The notes under the pieces were generated by a model, which was given only the letters and a program-made list of their open reading frames with translations, had not been told where the DNA came from and did no database searches. The translations under genes and the position numbers were made by a program. Below are positions 30,238 through 42,600 of a stretch of DNA of 64,000 nt, piece after piece. The stretch is taken from positions 3,826,001-3,890,000 of the forward strand of contig JAXDDX010000004.1 in the NCBI GenBank assembly GCA_034670405.1, given 5' to 3'. Each line of letters opens with the position of its first letter. Within the stretch, counting starts at the first letter, position 1. Source of the stretch: Hoplostethus atlanticus (Eukaryota > Chordata > Actinopteri > Trachichthyiformes > Trachichthyidae).

Positions 30238-30539
30238 TCATGACCTGTGGTCTACTGAAGGATCACAGCTTATGAATGAAACACCAATCACTGTATCTCT
30301 CACTTTATTTCTTGTAGTTGATGTAGTGCCTCATCTATCTCTCATCTACTTGATTGATAATAAATTCTTTCTGAAGCATTATAATTTTGTCAAGTGTTTC
30401 CTTGTACAAATCCTCATGAAATTGAGTGCATTTTTTGAGTTTCTAAAGAGTAAAAATGACAACATACACTCACTCACTTATCTATTGTCCTGCACTTTAG
30501 ACACTTTAAGGCCACTCTCATTCCCCTTTCACATTCATT

Positions 30540-30765
30540 CACCCATTACCATTCTTTAACTCTGTATACATGTACCATCTATTCATTCGCTTTTTTATTT
30601 AATTTTTTAGTATTTAGTTTTTAGGCCTTTGTTTTTTGTATTTTGTATTTTGTACCTTGCCTTTGTATTTTGTACATTCTTGTGATACTATTATGCTGCT
30701 GCAACCCCAGAATTTCCCCCCGAGGATCAATAAAGTATCTATCATCATTTATCTAATTCTACTGA
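30540..30765 (+). mobile_element. LINE 3' tail
   Basis: 'CTGCTGCAACCCCAGAATTT' followed by CCCCCCGAGGATCAATAAAG and short TATC repeats is the conserved 3' end of a widespread fish non-LTR retrotransposon (CR1/L2-like type). Only the tail is present. Confidence 0.65.
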
Positions 30766-31884
30766 AGGTCTTATCTGCATTTAAAGTACAGCAGCAGCTG
30801 TGGTGCCAAGATTGTCCCACTACTGGCTTTGTTTATTTCACTGGGTTCAAGATTTTTCTCTCTCACATTAATTGACTGAGCTCATGATACAAAGACTGAT
30901 ATTATGTGACAGTATTCACTTTTGAATCTATACATGGTGTGTTTGTAATGGTAAAAGTTGCTTTCATTAAAAGAAAATAGTTAGATAGTTATGATGGGAT
31001 GAGGAACTTGTAAAAGGTCTATTTTTTATTTATCAGTCCAAATCTTCTATGAATCTCTGCTTAAACATCCATGCTCAGTTTGTCCAAACATTCTGGGTAA
31101 GGGCTTTAATACAGTGGGGTCCAAAGGTCTGAGCCTACTACCAAGAACTTATCAAAAACACAATGTTTTACAACAGTAATACCACAGTAGTGATTAATTA
31201 ATAGGGTACTCTATGTGCATAGAGGATGTTATAGGGGATAATCATTTAGTCAATATCTGGTTGGTAAAATATCAAAAATAATTCACACTGTGTATTAGGA
31301 GCGTACATGTGTTCATTTTTAATAAAATATATAGTGTGACAACAGACAACAGAAAACTTACCAAATAGTAAAAGATATTCAGATATATATCAATTTCATA
31401 TGGACATTTCTCACAGATCTAAACATTAGGATTTGTATCAGTTCTAAATTCTTGAATAATAAAAGTATCAACTGAGTGAAGAAATGTATTAGTTTTTGAT
31501 AAATGAATAATTAAAATATGAACTAAATAAATTATGAAAACAATTATATACATGTATATAATGTAGTGCCATTTAATGTTTCATTAAATGTTTGACTAAT
31601 GTAAGCTGATACATCAATATGGACAAATACATCTAACTGACACTTGTACCAGTGTCAGTAAAACACGTCTGACTGTGGGTATGACAGTTAAACGCAGATA
31701 ACAGCCCATAAATGACAACATATGACACTTTTCTCATGTTCACATCGTCACATCATCCGGAGGAGTTCTCAAATGTTATCACAAGCAAACAAGAATAATG
31801 CTCAATCATACTTGTCAATAGACATCTGTGCTTCTCTATCAGTAACTAAAGTAATAACTATGAGAAGAGGGAAGATGTTTGTGA

Positions 31885-31907
31885 CGATCTGATAAGAGTT
31901 GTATTTA
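31885..31907 (+). promoter_or_regulatory. GATA motif plus TATA-like box of olfactomedin copy 2
   Basis: CTGATAAGAG (about 31889-31898) is followed by TATTTAAA (about 31902-31909), roughly 60-75 bp before the ATG. The same CTGATAAGAG with similar downstream bases recurs upstream of copy 3 at 35411-35420. Confidence 0.5.
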
Positions 31908-31965
31908 AAAACCCGCTGACAAGGCCACCGGGGAGACATTTGGAGTTTGACAGGTAAACTGAGAC

Positions 31966-33687
31966 ATGACGCTTCCAACTCTCCTGCTGCTCCTACCCGT
32001 CCTCAGCCCTGCTTGGGCTTGGATAGTAAGTGACTCTCTCAATTCCAATGATTGTCATCCATTACAATCGATTAAAGTGCTGATTAAATCTTTGTTTGGC
32101 CAGCCACTGGAGGACTGGGGGTCTGGCAATGTGAATGCGTCTGTGGGTGAGTCTGGTCAGTGTGTTTGTCACGTGTATGTGCCGGACACCACCTTCCCTG
32201 GCGACCGGGTTCAGCACATGCAAGAAATCACAAACGATCTGATCCTGGAAGTGGAAATCCAAATCAACAAGGTACTGTAGAGCTTCTTAAAACTATCTAG
32301 ACATATGCTGACCTATTTATTTTTCACAATGATAACCAAAAGTGTGTCTCCTTCAGATGGTAAGCTACAAGGGTAAGTTGGAGATCTTTTTGGGAGAACT
32401 GACGGACCTGACCGTGAGAGTGGCCATGCTGGAGAGTGATCCTGACAACTACATCAAACTGGACTTTGAGCTTCTCAGGATTGAGCTGAGGGAGTTTGAG
32501 GTTCTGGTGTCCCAGCTGAAAGAGTCCCTTAACTCCTCCTCACCCATGTTTGACACTCTCTACACTGAGGTAAAGGAACAATTTAGAGGCAAGGTATAGA
32601 GGCTTACTGCATTAATGGAACAGTAGGATTTTTTTTTTCAATTTGGGGTCTGTTTTTTCTTAGATTCACAACATGAGCCTCATTGTGGACCAACTGGAGA
32701 CCTATGACAAGAGCAACCTGGAGGTGATCCGCATTGAGTTTGCTAAACTGCAGAAGAAACTGGAGGCGTGCCAGAAAGAAGGGGGCGTCATCAAGCCAGA
32801 TCTCGGTAAGGCCCCCTAGCCAGTTGATAGTGCTGGACAATAGTTGAGAGTAGAGATGGACAGTCAATATCAACGTTTTTCTTCTCTTCCCAGGCAACTG
32901 CAATCACACAGGCATCACCAGTATCGGCAAGCCTACAGTCATGCAGCTGAATGCTCACTTGAATGCAGCTTACAGATTTGGAGGCTGGGGAAGAGACTCC
33001 AAACCTGTTCGAGGCCATGAATCAATGTATTGGTATGGTGCATACAGCTCTCCCTCAGTGTACGACTTCTATTTGTACTCTAATTATGATAAACTGATCC
33101 TGAGGTCCTCGTTCAAACACCACGACATACCAAGTGGATGGGAAGGTACTGGAAACAATTACATTGTTCACGGTAACACCATATATTTCCAGCACAACAC
33201 TCCTTTCAGTATGTCTAAACTGAATCTGACCAGTTCCAAATATGACTACAGGGTGATCCCACAAGCTAGTCAAAGGTTCTCATACAGTTATTCAGCAAAC
33301 CAGAACATGGACTTTGCAGCTGATGAGAAAGGATTGTGGGTAATGTATGCCACAGAGGAAGCCAAGGGCAAAATCGTCATTGCTAAGGTAGATGAGCAGT
33401 CATTCGGTATTGAGAATGAATGGAAAACCACTGCGTACAAGCAGTTGACAGGCAATGCTTTCATGGTGTGTGGCGTCATGTATGCCAGTAGATCAGTAGA
33501 TCTGAAAACAGAGGAGATCTTCTACTCATATGACACCAAGACCGGGGAGGAGAAACACCTCAACATTCGCTTTGAAAAGTTCCAGGAGAATTATGTCAAC
33601 CTGGACTACAATCCCACCGACCAGAAGCTCTACATGTACAACAACGGCTACTATGTTTCCTACAGTGTGAAGTTTAACAAAAAATAA
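31966..33687 (+). CDS. olfactomedin-4-like secreted glycoprotein, copy 2
   Basis: Five exons with the same architecture as copy 1: 31966-32025, 32104-32271, 32357-32569, 32664-32805 and 32894-33687, giving 458 residues. The signal peptide is [19 protein letters not shown]. '[16 protein letters not shown]' holds the CxC. Exons 3-4 form the coiled coil. Exon 5 is the olfactomedin domain with '[19 protein letters not shown]', '[18 protein letters not shown]', '[14 protein letters not shown]', '[15 protein letters not shown]' and a terminal '[12 protein letters not shown]'. Poly(A) signal AATAAA is at about 33815. From exon 3 to the 5' part of exon 5, introns included, it is almost identical to copy 3, while flanking parts are clearly diverged. 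Secretion and oligomerisation are inferred from the family. Confidence 0.93.
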
Positions 33688-35475
33688 GATGTCTCCTCTT
33701 TGTGATCTGCCGTATTGTGATTGATACGATTGATCAATATTTACCCTCTTTGACGTTGGCACTTACATCAACACACCAACACATGTATCCAACCATGTCT
33801 ACTGTCTTTTCCTTAATAAAATCAAACTGAAGCATTCAAATCATCTTCGTTTTCTATTTTCTTATAACAAAGTGTATAATATTAAATTGTACAAAACAGT
33901 TTTTCATGACTGCAATGAAGCAGATTCAGATCCAGAAAATGATAATAACAAAAAACAAAAGCAGAAAATGATGTGTAAAATCCAATATAAGTTGCCACTA
34001 CAGACACAACAATAAATGCACACATAAATACAGAATCCAGTGATTGTACTTGGCTTCAAATTACTCTGAGGCAGAGAGAGCAGTAGGAGAGGGTGAATCC
34101 TACAAGTAAACAAGAGTGTGATCAATGTGACTCCTTATGCTACTGCTACAGAGCTTCAAGATGGGCGTTTTTGCTCCCTACTGATTGGACCGCTGACTTC
34201 CACAGGAAGCGTAGAAAAACTGCTGCTGTGAAGTTCTGAAACTCAGTCACAGGACATGATGATTCAAAGATAGATTGCTTACTTTGACACCTGTTCACTT
34301 TTCAGTTTTTCCCCAAGTACTATCTTGCCTCTGATTCATTTTCATCCCAACTGCCACAGCTGAATGCTCATAAATACATAAAAACTGCAAAACGGCTAGA
34401 AAGAAAACTTTAAGACTATAAGAAATCAAGAGTCTGATGATGTTAACAGATTAATTTGTTGTCAAAGGGGAACAATGACTACTGTATTCAATGTATTCTA
34501 AAACCCTTCAAACGGCGTCAAGTGAATGAACAACTAATAGTTTCTGCTGTCTTTTGCCGCTGTGGTGAAATATACAGTATACGTGTCTACTAACATTCAT
34601 CAAACCAACGATCCAAGCAGCTCAGCAGCATGGTGCTTAAAGTATCTCTCAGGTCGTAGTTTAGTGCTCAACATCATAAACGTGGGTGAGACCAACCATT
34701 TGGTGTGCAATTACTGTAACAAGAGATAAAGTAAGACCTAACAGTGTGTATACACTTCAGAAGCAAAAGCATCTCCACTTTCGCACATCACCACTCGGTT
34801 ACATGTGTCAAAGCAATCAATTGTTCTTTCAAAGTACTCTGATTTAAAGTCTGAGACCGCTTCATGTTTCAAAACCTTTTATATTGAATGCCAACATTGC
34901 ATTATTTGTGTGCCACAAAAACCCACCAGCATTAATCTGTTTCCAAAATGAACTCAAATAAAATGAAAAAGCATTTTTACGTTCACTCATGCAGCTGGCG
35001 TGACTCTGGAGTGGCTGTTCAAAAAAAAGTAGTAAATTAACTCTGATAGGTGTGGACTTATTTCAACACAGTGATGACACAGTTTACTGTCTCAGAGTGA
35101 AATTAACAGTGTTTATTTTGATGTGTAATGTAAGAGAAACGGAGAGAGAATCCTCCTGATGAATGTACCTAGAAAACCTATCAGCACTTTGATGCATACT
35201 GTGCTCGTCCAAGTTTCTGTCAGTATGTACACAAAGCAGTTACTACCTAAAGTAGTAACTAAACTAAAACGTACGTAAAGATAAAATAGCTCGGGAAACA
35301 AATGAGAAGTCATAAAACTATACCCCTGATGCACTGGAGACATCTGCACTCATCTCAAGGAAGGTAAATAAACTGTAACTATGGGATGAAGTCATATGGT
35401 TTTGGTGAGCTGATAAGAGGTGTAAAACCCCACAGACCAGACTAGCAATCAGACCTACTGTTGGTTAGAGACAAA
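33688..35475. other. intergenic between olfactomedin copies 2 and 3
   Basis: After the 3' UTR of copy 2 no exon or repeat family is recognised; the sequence is AT-rich. The upstream region of copy 3 (CTGATAAGAG at 35411-35420) closes the interval. Confidence 0.5.
35411..35430 (+). promoter_or_regulatory. conserved GATA motif upstream of olfactomedin copy 3
   Basis: CTGATAAGAGGTGTAAAACC lies about 65 bp before the ATG at 35476 and aligns with CTGATAAGAGTTGTATTTAA of copy 2. No canonical TATA box is retained; TGTAAAA takes its place. Confidence 0.5.
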
Positions 35476-37660
35476 ATGCCGCCGACTCTACTGCTACTCT
35501 TCCCACTGCTGAGTCCTGCATTGGCCTGGCTCGTAAGTGGCTCTTCATTACAACATGAAGATGGAAGTTGAGTGACCATCTCCTTTGCAATATCTTATTA
35601 AAACCACTGTATCTGCTTGCAGCCCATGGAGGACCTGGAGTCAGGCAATGTGACCACGTCTGGTGGAGCGTCGGACTGTGTTTGCAGCGTGTATCTGCCT
35701 GACAACACCTTCCCTGCTGACCGAGTGCAACACATGCAGCAAGTCTCCAAAGACCTGATGCTGGAGGTGGAGATTCACATGAACGAGGTAGGAGCAGAAC
35801 AGAACGTCCTCTAGAAGAACATTCACAGCTACAGATTGTTTTGGGGGAAAAACAACCTTGTTGCATCCTGTTTGCATCAATCTGTTGTTATGTGGCTGTG
35901 CTGCCATTACAAATGAGAAATCACGTACGTATAATTGCATGGTGGTAATTGATTTGCAATATATAAGTTCATGGACCCCCCCCCCCCATGGACACTAGAC
36001 GTTACTTACTTACTTACGTTACGTAATGTGTCTAAATGCGTTACATTAACGCACACATTTACACGTACCCTTGCACATATATATGGCACATATTGTTTTT
36101 ATTTTATTGTTATATTTCTTATAATATCTTTTCATATATTTTAGTGTGAATTTTTCTATTTTATATTGTATTCTTTCTTTCTTTGCCTTACAGTACTTGC
36201 TTTTATTCTTGTTTTTATTGTTCTCTTGCTATGTTTATTGTTATGCACCAAACACCAAGTCAAATTCCTTGTATGTGAAAACATACTTGGCACTAAAACT
36301 GATTCTGATTCTGATTCTTTTAGCTTGTCCACTACAAAGGCAAACTGGAGATTTTCCTGGGAGAACTGAATGACCTGACCGTGAGAGTGGCCATGCTGGA
36401 GAGTGATCCTGACAACTACATCAAACTGGACTTTGAGCTTCTCAGGATTGAGCTGAGGGAGTTTGAGGTTCTGGTGTCCCAGCTGAAAGAGTCCCTTAAC
36501 TCCTCCTCACCCATGTTTGACACTCTCTACACTGAGGTAAAGGAGCAATTTAGAGGCAAGGTACACACAACATAGAGGCTTACTGTATTAATGGAACAAT
36601 AGGATTTTTTTCAATTTGGGATCTGTTTTTTCTTAGATTCACAACATGAGCCTCATTGTGGACCAACTGGAGACCTATGACAAGAGCAACCTGGAGGTGA
36701 TCCGCATTGAGTTTGCTAAACTGCAGAAGAAACTGGAGGCGTGCCAGAAAGAAGGGGGCGTCATCAAGCCAGATATCGGTAAGGCCCCCTAGCCAGTTGA
36801 TAGTGCTGGACAATAGTTGAGAGTAGAGATGGACAGTCAATGTCAACGTTTTTCTTCTCTTCCCAGGCAACTGCAATCACACAGGCATCACCAGTATCGG
36901 CAAGCCTACAGTCATGCAGCTGAATGCTCACTTGAATGCAGCTTACAGATTTGGAGGCTGGGGAAGAGACTCCAAACCTGTTCGAGGCCATGAGTCAATG
37001 TATTGGTATGGTGCATACAGCTCTCCCTCAGTGTACGACTTCTATTTGTACTCTAACTATCATAAACTGATCCTGAGGTCCTCCTTCACACACCACGGTC
37101 TACCTCAAGGATACGAAGGCACCGGTAACAATTACATTATTCACGGTAACACCATATACTACCAGGCCGGCAACCCCTTCAGGATGTACAAACTGAATTT
37201 GACCACTTCTGTTTACAGTTACAGACACATCACACAGGCTAGTGGGAGATTCTCGTACAGCTATTCACCCAATCAATATCTGGACTTTTCAGCTGACGAG
37301 AAGGGATTGTGGGTAATGTATGCCACAGAGAAAGCCAAAGGTAAAATGGTCATTGCTAAGCTGGATGAGCAGTCATTCGGTATTGAGAATGAATGGACCA
37401 CTAATGCATTCAAGCCGCTACTAGGAAATGCGTTCATGGCGTGCGGCGTTATGTACGCCACCAGGCCCGGAGATCTCAATACAGAGGAGATCTTCTACTC
37501 GTACGACACCAACACGGGCCAGGAGAAGTACATGAGTATTCCCTTTCAGAAGTTCCAGGAGAATTTTGTCAACTTGCACTACAATCCCACTGATCAGAAG
37601 CTCTACATGTACAACAACGGCTACTATGTTTCCTACAATGTGAGGTTCAACCAAGAATGA
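35476..37660 (+). CDS. olfactomedin-4-like secreted glycoprotein, copy 3
   Basis: Five exons: 35476-35532, 35623-35787, 36324-36536, 36637-36778 and 36867-37660, in phase, giving 456 residues. The signal peptide is MPPTLLLLFPLLSPALAW. 'DCVCSVYLPDNTFPAD' keeps the CxC. A coiled coil and then the olfactomedin domain follow ('[10 protein letters not shown]', '[18 protein letters not shown]', 'MACGVMYATRPGDL', '[15 protein letters not shown]', end 'YYVSYNVRFNQE'). Intron 2 is 536 bp against 85 bp in copy 2; the extra length is a retroposon tail that runs right up to the acceptor. AATAAAATCAAAC at about 37791 matches the 3' end of copy 2. The family role (secreted, mucosal or blood-cell expression) is known for OLFM4, not shown here. 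Confidence 0.93.
36050..36321 (+). mobile_element. LINE/SINE tail in intron 2 of olfactomedin copy 3
   Basis: AT-rich sequence passes into 'ATACTTGGCACTAAAACTGA' and then three TTCTGA units, the usual 3' tail of a fish non-LTR retroposon (consensus-like CTTGGCAATAAA...GATTCTGATTCTG). The repeat ends two bases before the TAG acceptor used by exon 3. Confidence 0.7.
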
Positions 37661-39673
37661 TGCCTCCTCTTCTTGATCTGATGTATAGTGATTGATACAA
37701 AGGTTCTCTTTCACTGACAGTCACTGACGCTCTATAAATCTATGTGATGAATAGAAACTTTGCTGTCATGGTGTGCCTTTTTTTCCCCGAAATAAAATCA
37801 AACTTGAGCATTCAAATACATGTGCTGTTCTGATTCATTTCAAGAAGATCTGTGCAAATTTAAAAAATCACCTTTGGGTGGGGCCATAGAATAATCCTGC
37901 ACTTATCTTATATGAGTCATGTTTCTGTGTGACACGTCAGTCCCCTCCCATCCTGGTTTTTGGGTAAGGTTGCGGCATCTGATACATCTCAGCCCCCATC
38001 CTCTCCCCCCTCGCCCCCTCCCCTCCCTGGTCCATGCTGGGGCTACCAACTCCCTCTGTAAGCCAGCCCTCCCATGGGGGACTGTCCTTTGTGCTCTGGT
38101 AGAAGCCTGGCTCCATCTGGTACTGAGGACCATGTCTGAGCTCATTACAGAGTCCAGGCGGGGTGATCCCCCTCCATTCATGGTGGAAGGCTGACATCAA
38201 AGAAATACAGTAATACATTATTGTTGCATGAATTGAACAATTATCACCGGGTTTTGTCGTAATTGTGCCAGTCAACCCCCGAAAGCTGAACACAGTCGGG
38301 TTTGAGAGTAAGGCTGAGGTGGAAATAGCCTGCGGCCACAGGACAAAAGCAGCGCTGTCTCTTTAAGTAGGCCAGCATCTGTCAGGATGAGAGGGGGGAA
38401 GTGAGCGCCTTGTGTGAAATGGTACCCTTTAGTGACATCACACTCAGCCAATGGGCAGCCTCCCCTGAGCTCTCTCCGCCTCTCCTGTTCCTGGGATGAG
38501 TGTGTGCAGGCTGCTGCTGATGCTGCTGCTGGGGTGGTGGGTCTAGGACATGCTCGCCTCACGTCAGGTAGGGTGTGTGTGTATCTGTGTGTGTTCTCTT
38601 CTGTTTTCGGTGCTATTTAGTGCAAATTTTGAACGTTTTGTTTTATAGTGAATCACTCATTCCTTAGCTGCGGAGGTACACGTTGAAGAGATGATGGATG
38701 ATGATGGAGGAGAGGGAGTGAAGATGGCTGTGTGTGTTTCATAACAATCCTTACAATGATGTCGCCTCCATGACTGTAACCAGGATGGGAGGTGTGTGTG
38801 ATGTTTATTTCCATCTTTAATTGAACTGCGGGAATAATAACACTATATTTGACATCGATGAGCTCTCACATTAGCATTAGCCGCCATTGTGTGTTTGCCA
38901 ATAACTTCCATAATGTACCAAAGGTTTATTTCAGATTGATAGGGAGGATTCTTGTCAGGCAGAACGTGTCCTCCTCAAACTGTGTCCTCAACAAAATGTG
39001 TCCTCCTCTTCATGTGGTTGATGTATGTGTGTGGGTGAGTCTTTGAGTGTAGAAGAGATTATTATGATGCTATAGTGAGATTGAGGCATCAAAATCTTCT
39101 TCAGTGCAACCTTGAAGTGTTCGTCCTGCTGTAGGGACGTAAAACAACACTACTAAGTAACATAGTATTTCATCTGAGAATAAAGGAAATGCGTCTCAGT
39201 GTTCTGAGTCACCTCACTGTCATCTTGTACGTTTGCAGCTCTGCTTCTTTCCATTCATCAGCAATAGTAGCCACAAGCTTGTACTCACTTCCTGCGCTAG
39301 TCTGAAGGTTAACCCTTTGTTTACACCGGCTCAGATCATCATGCTCTGCTACAAAGACTTCAGCCCTGGAGTGACTGGGGGCAGGCACACACCGAGCCCA
39401 ACAGACAGAGATGAATCCCGCTGTTGATAAGACCAGGGAACAAAGGTGAGTTGCAACCCTAAACAGAGGAGGAGGAGACAAACATGAGCTGTAGTGTTAC
39501 TCAAACAAACAGTTTCTGTTTCTAAATTGAATGACTATCATATGATGGTTCAGCCCCAGAATATCTATGTTCCATCTGAATCTGTGTTAGTGAGACCAAC
39601 AGCGGTTGCTTACGAGTCTTTTACGCTGTGCTCAGGCCCATCTGGACCTGGACGAGTCCGAACCTGGGCAGCC
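37661..39673. other. intergenic and probable rps6kl1 promoter/5' UTR exons
   Basis: A GC-rich stretch at 37930-38570 has a CCAAT box (AGCCAATGGG, about 38446) and ends at a good donor (GTCAG|GTAGGG, exon end 38567). A second candidate noncoding exon runs from about 39239 (after TTGCAG) to 39445 (CAAAG|GTGAGT). Neither joins in frame with the MAKRDYL exon, so they would be 5' UTR exons if real. Confidence 0.4.
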
Positions 39674-42600
39674 ATGGCAAAGAGAGACTACCTGGTGGAG
39701 GCAGCCAAGCAGATCCGCATGGCTCTGGACCGAGAGGTCAATGAGGACTACGAGGCAGCGTTCAGCTACTACAAGAACGGGGTGGATTTACTGCTGAATG
39801 GGGTGCAATGTGAGTGGACAGCACCTGGTTTTTCACGTCAGTATACGTAACCTGTGGCTATGTGTGATACTGAATAGGGCATTTGAAGAGGCGGGTTTAC
39901 AACACACTCATCAGACATGTGATGGGAACATGTGATGAACACAATGAAAGAATGCCCATTAAAACAGGAACTCACAAGCCAAAGGTTACATCCAGTTTTC
40001 TTATTGGCCAAAGATATCTCTTTTTTCCAGTTTGTCAATAGTCAGCTGTGTGTTACCAATCCTTATCCTAAGGATCCTAAAGCCAAGTGGTTCAGTCAGG
40101 ATATGAATAACACTCTGTCTTACAGTGGACCCGAACAAGGACCGTCGGGAGGCTGTGAAAAGGAAGACAACCCAATACCTGAAGAGGGCTGAAGAAATCT
40201 TTATTTCACACCTGCAGGACAACCTAGGGAAGGGAAGCTCTCATTTAGGGGTAAAACAATTCTACCTAATTCTAACATTTACACAAGTATGTTTTATTGA
40301 TGACTCCAAACAATGTCACTCAGTGAGATTGACCACAGCTGGAAACATTTGTTTGTTTGTGGTCTACCTGTTTGGTGAGGATATGACTGTGATGTCTGAG
40401 GAGGTGAGGTGTTTTTAGTGTTTTTGTCTCTATGCTTAACAGATGACCTTCTAATAGAAGATGAGTCACTTCAAAACATCACCATTTGTAGCTTTGTACT
40501 CTTGAGAGATTGTGAACACAAAGGAGCCCCTCCCATCCTGCTCCTTACATTAGTAGATGTATCACTTTGTGCCTCTCTCTCTCGTGGCTCTTTTACTTAC
40601 AATACAATCCTATGTGACAGACAGGGATTTAACTAGCACCATGAAATAAGCCTATTTTATCCATTTCTCATATGGGTGAAAAACAGAAATACTACTGTCG
40701 TCTGCACTGTGCTTGGCTGTAGCTAACGGCCGCCATGGCTTTTATCACCAGGGTTACAGCAGCCTGAGATTCCGTCCAATCAGACACCTGAGTTCCCCTG
40801 TGGAGGACCTGGAGATGTGTAAAGTGGTGGGGGTTATTGACAAGGCAAGACAGACTCTTTAAACTGTTTGCACTCTAGCATCTATGTTGTTTCCTTAGAC
40901 ATTTCATCAATAATGACACTGTGTTTTGACACGATGAAAATGTCAATCAGCGACTACGAGCATGACAGCTATTCGTGGTAAAATATGAATCATTTGTTCA
41001 CTTTCCTGGCCTGATGATGTTGTTATTTTTCATTTCAAAGGTCCTGACTGTCCAAAGTCTGGTCAATAAGGAGACATTTGTTGTAAAGGTGAGTTCTCAA
41101 ATCTACTCTCCGTCCTACACAGGAGACATGGGGCTCCAATAATAGGAGCAGAGGTACAATATGGGTGGGCGCCACGCTCTCGTACCCATTCATTTGGTAG
41201 TGATGCAGTATAGTAGACATAAATACAGCACAGGTCCACAGACAGACATTTATCCACTGATAGGGGAGATGTTTTGGGGGCTGCTGTGTGGCAGCGAGCC
41301 AACCATCATATGCTGTGGCAGGCCAGTCGATGAGAGCACTCTCCTTCCTGTCTCCCTGAGTATCCTGCTCCATTGATCTGCCTAAAAGCTCTCACCCTCT
41401 TAGCTAGTGCAATTGTACCTCCACTTTCAGTAACCAGAGAGCCATAGTAACAAAGAGGCAATTCTCTCAAAAGGAGCAATCCAAACAGTGGTTGATCCTT
41501 TTTGTTTAGTCCTTTTTACTAACATTTTTAAACATTTATTTTTTCCTTTCTACAATAAGATCAATATTGTTTAAATCAAGACCACTACAACCTGATAACA
41601 AACACGCTGACGTAGTTTGACAAGGAGTGATGAATGTTTGGTGGAATCGCTGTGGGCAGACATAGATTAGAAGTCACAGCAGTGCAATAGTCCTGTAACT
41701 GTTATGCTCTGTGCGTGTCCTCCCAGAGCCTGGCCAAGTCGAGCTGGGAGAGCAGGGACCAGCCCACCATCATTCCTCAGGGGGTGCCGTATATGGTGAA
41801 GCTGCTGAGGTTCTATGTCAGCGAGGACGCTGTGTACCTGCATCTGGAACATGTTCAAGGTGAGATCCAACAACGGCTCTGCTCCGTCAGTACTGCAGGG
41901 ATGTTTTATGCATGGCATGGCATGGCACTTGGTGGATTTTGCCATCATTGGTCTCCCATCATGTGGTGGCGGATTCTGAAGATTTGTTGTGCACCTTAAA
42001 GTGTTTTTTAACAATGATTATTGAAATTGTGTAACAGAGCTTAAGAAAACATTGGAAACAATGAAAATAATTATTAATATTTATTACTGATTATTGTCTA
42101 TCTTCCCAGGTGGGAGGCTCTTCTCCAAGCTGCACAAGGTGAGGGGCGAGGCCAAGGAACACCCAGAATGCTTCAGTCCCAACCAGCACAGGATCAAGCT
42201 AAAGACCAGCTACACATCTCCCACCATCAGCACAGACTACCAGCACAATGACGGAGGAGGCAAAGGCGTGACCCCTGTCCCGGAGAGAGTGAGCGACGAG
42301 AGCCCGGATACAGACTCCCTGACTTTATGGGATGAGACTCAGCAGCGTCTGGAGAGCTGCGGGACTCACTCCTACATCGAGGAGACAGGCTGTCTGCAGA
42401 ACACACGCTCTGCGGCGTCATTTTATGCTCGGCTAGAGCGGCCAACTTTGCTTTCGGGTCCAATGAGGACACACGTCAGCACCCATATCCATCCACCAGC
42501 CCCTAGTCTGTGTTTGCATTCCACTGAAACTCAGGAAAAGCCTGCTCTTCCTCTTTCTTGTGCTCGTGTCAGTCATGCTCTTGATGTCATGTCGGAGCTC

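Larger units (their letters stand above)
30238..31965. other. intergenic between olfactomedin copies 1 and 2
   Basis: It holds the 3' UTR of copy 1 (AATAAA at about 30359), a LINE tail (separate entry) and AT-rich sequence without exons. The promoter of copy 2 is at the end. Confidence 0.5.

Noticed and set aside
37903-38293. Overlapping ORFs of 90-118 codons on both strands
   Set aside because: They come from GC-rich promoter-like DNA; both strands are open, which is a composition effect.
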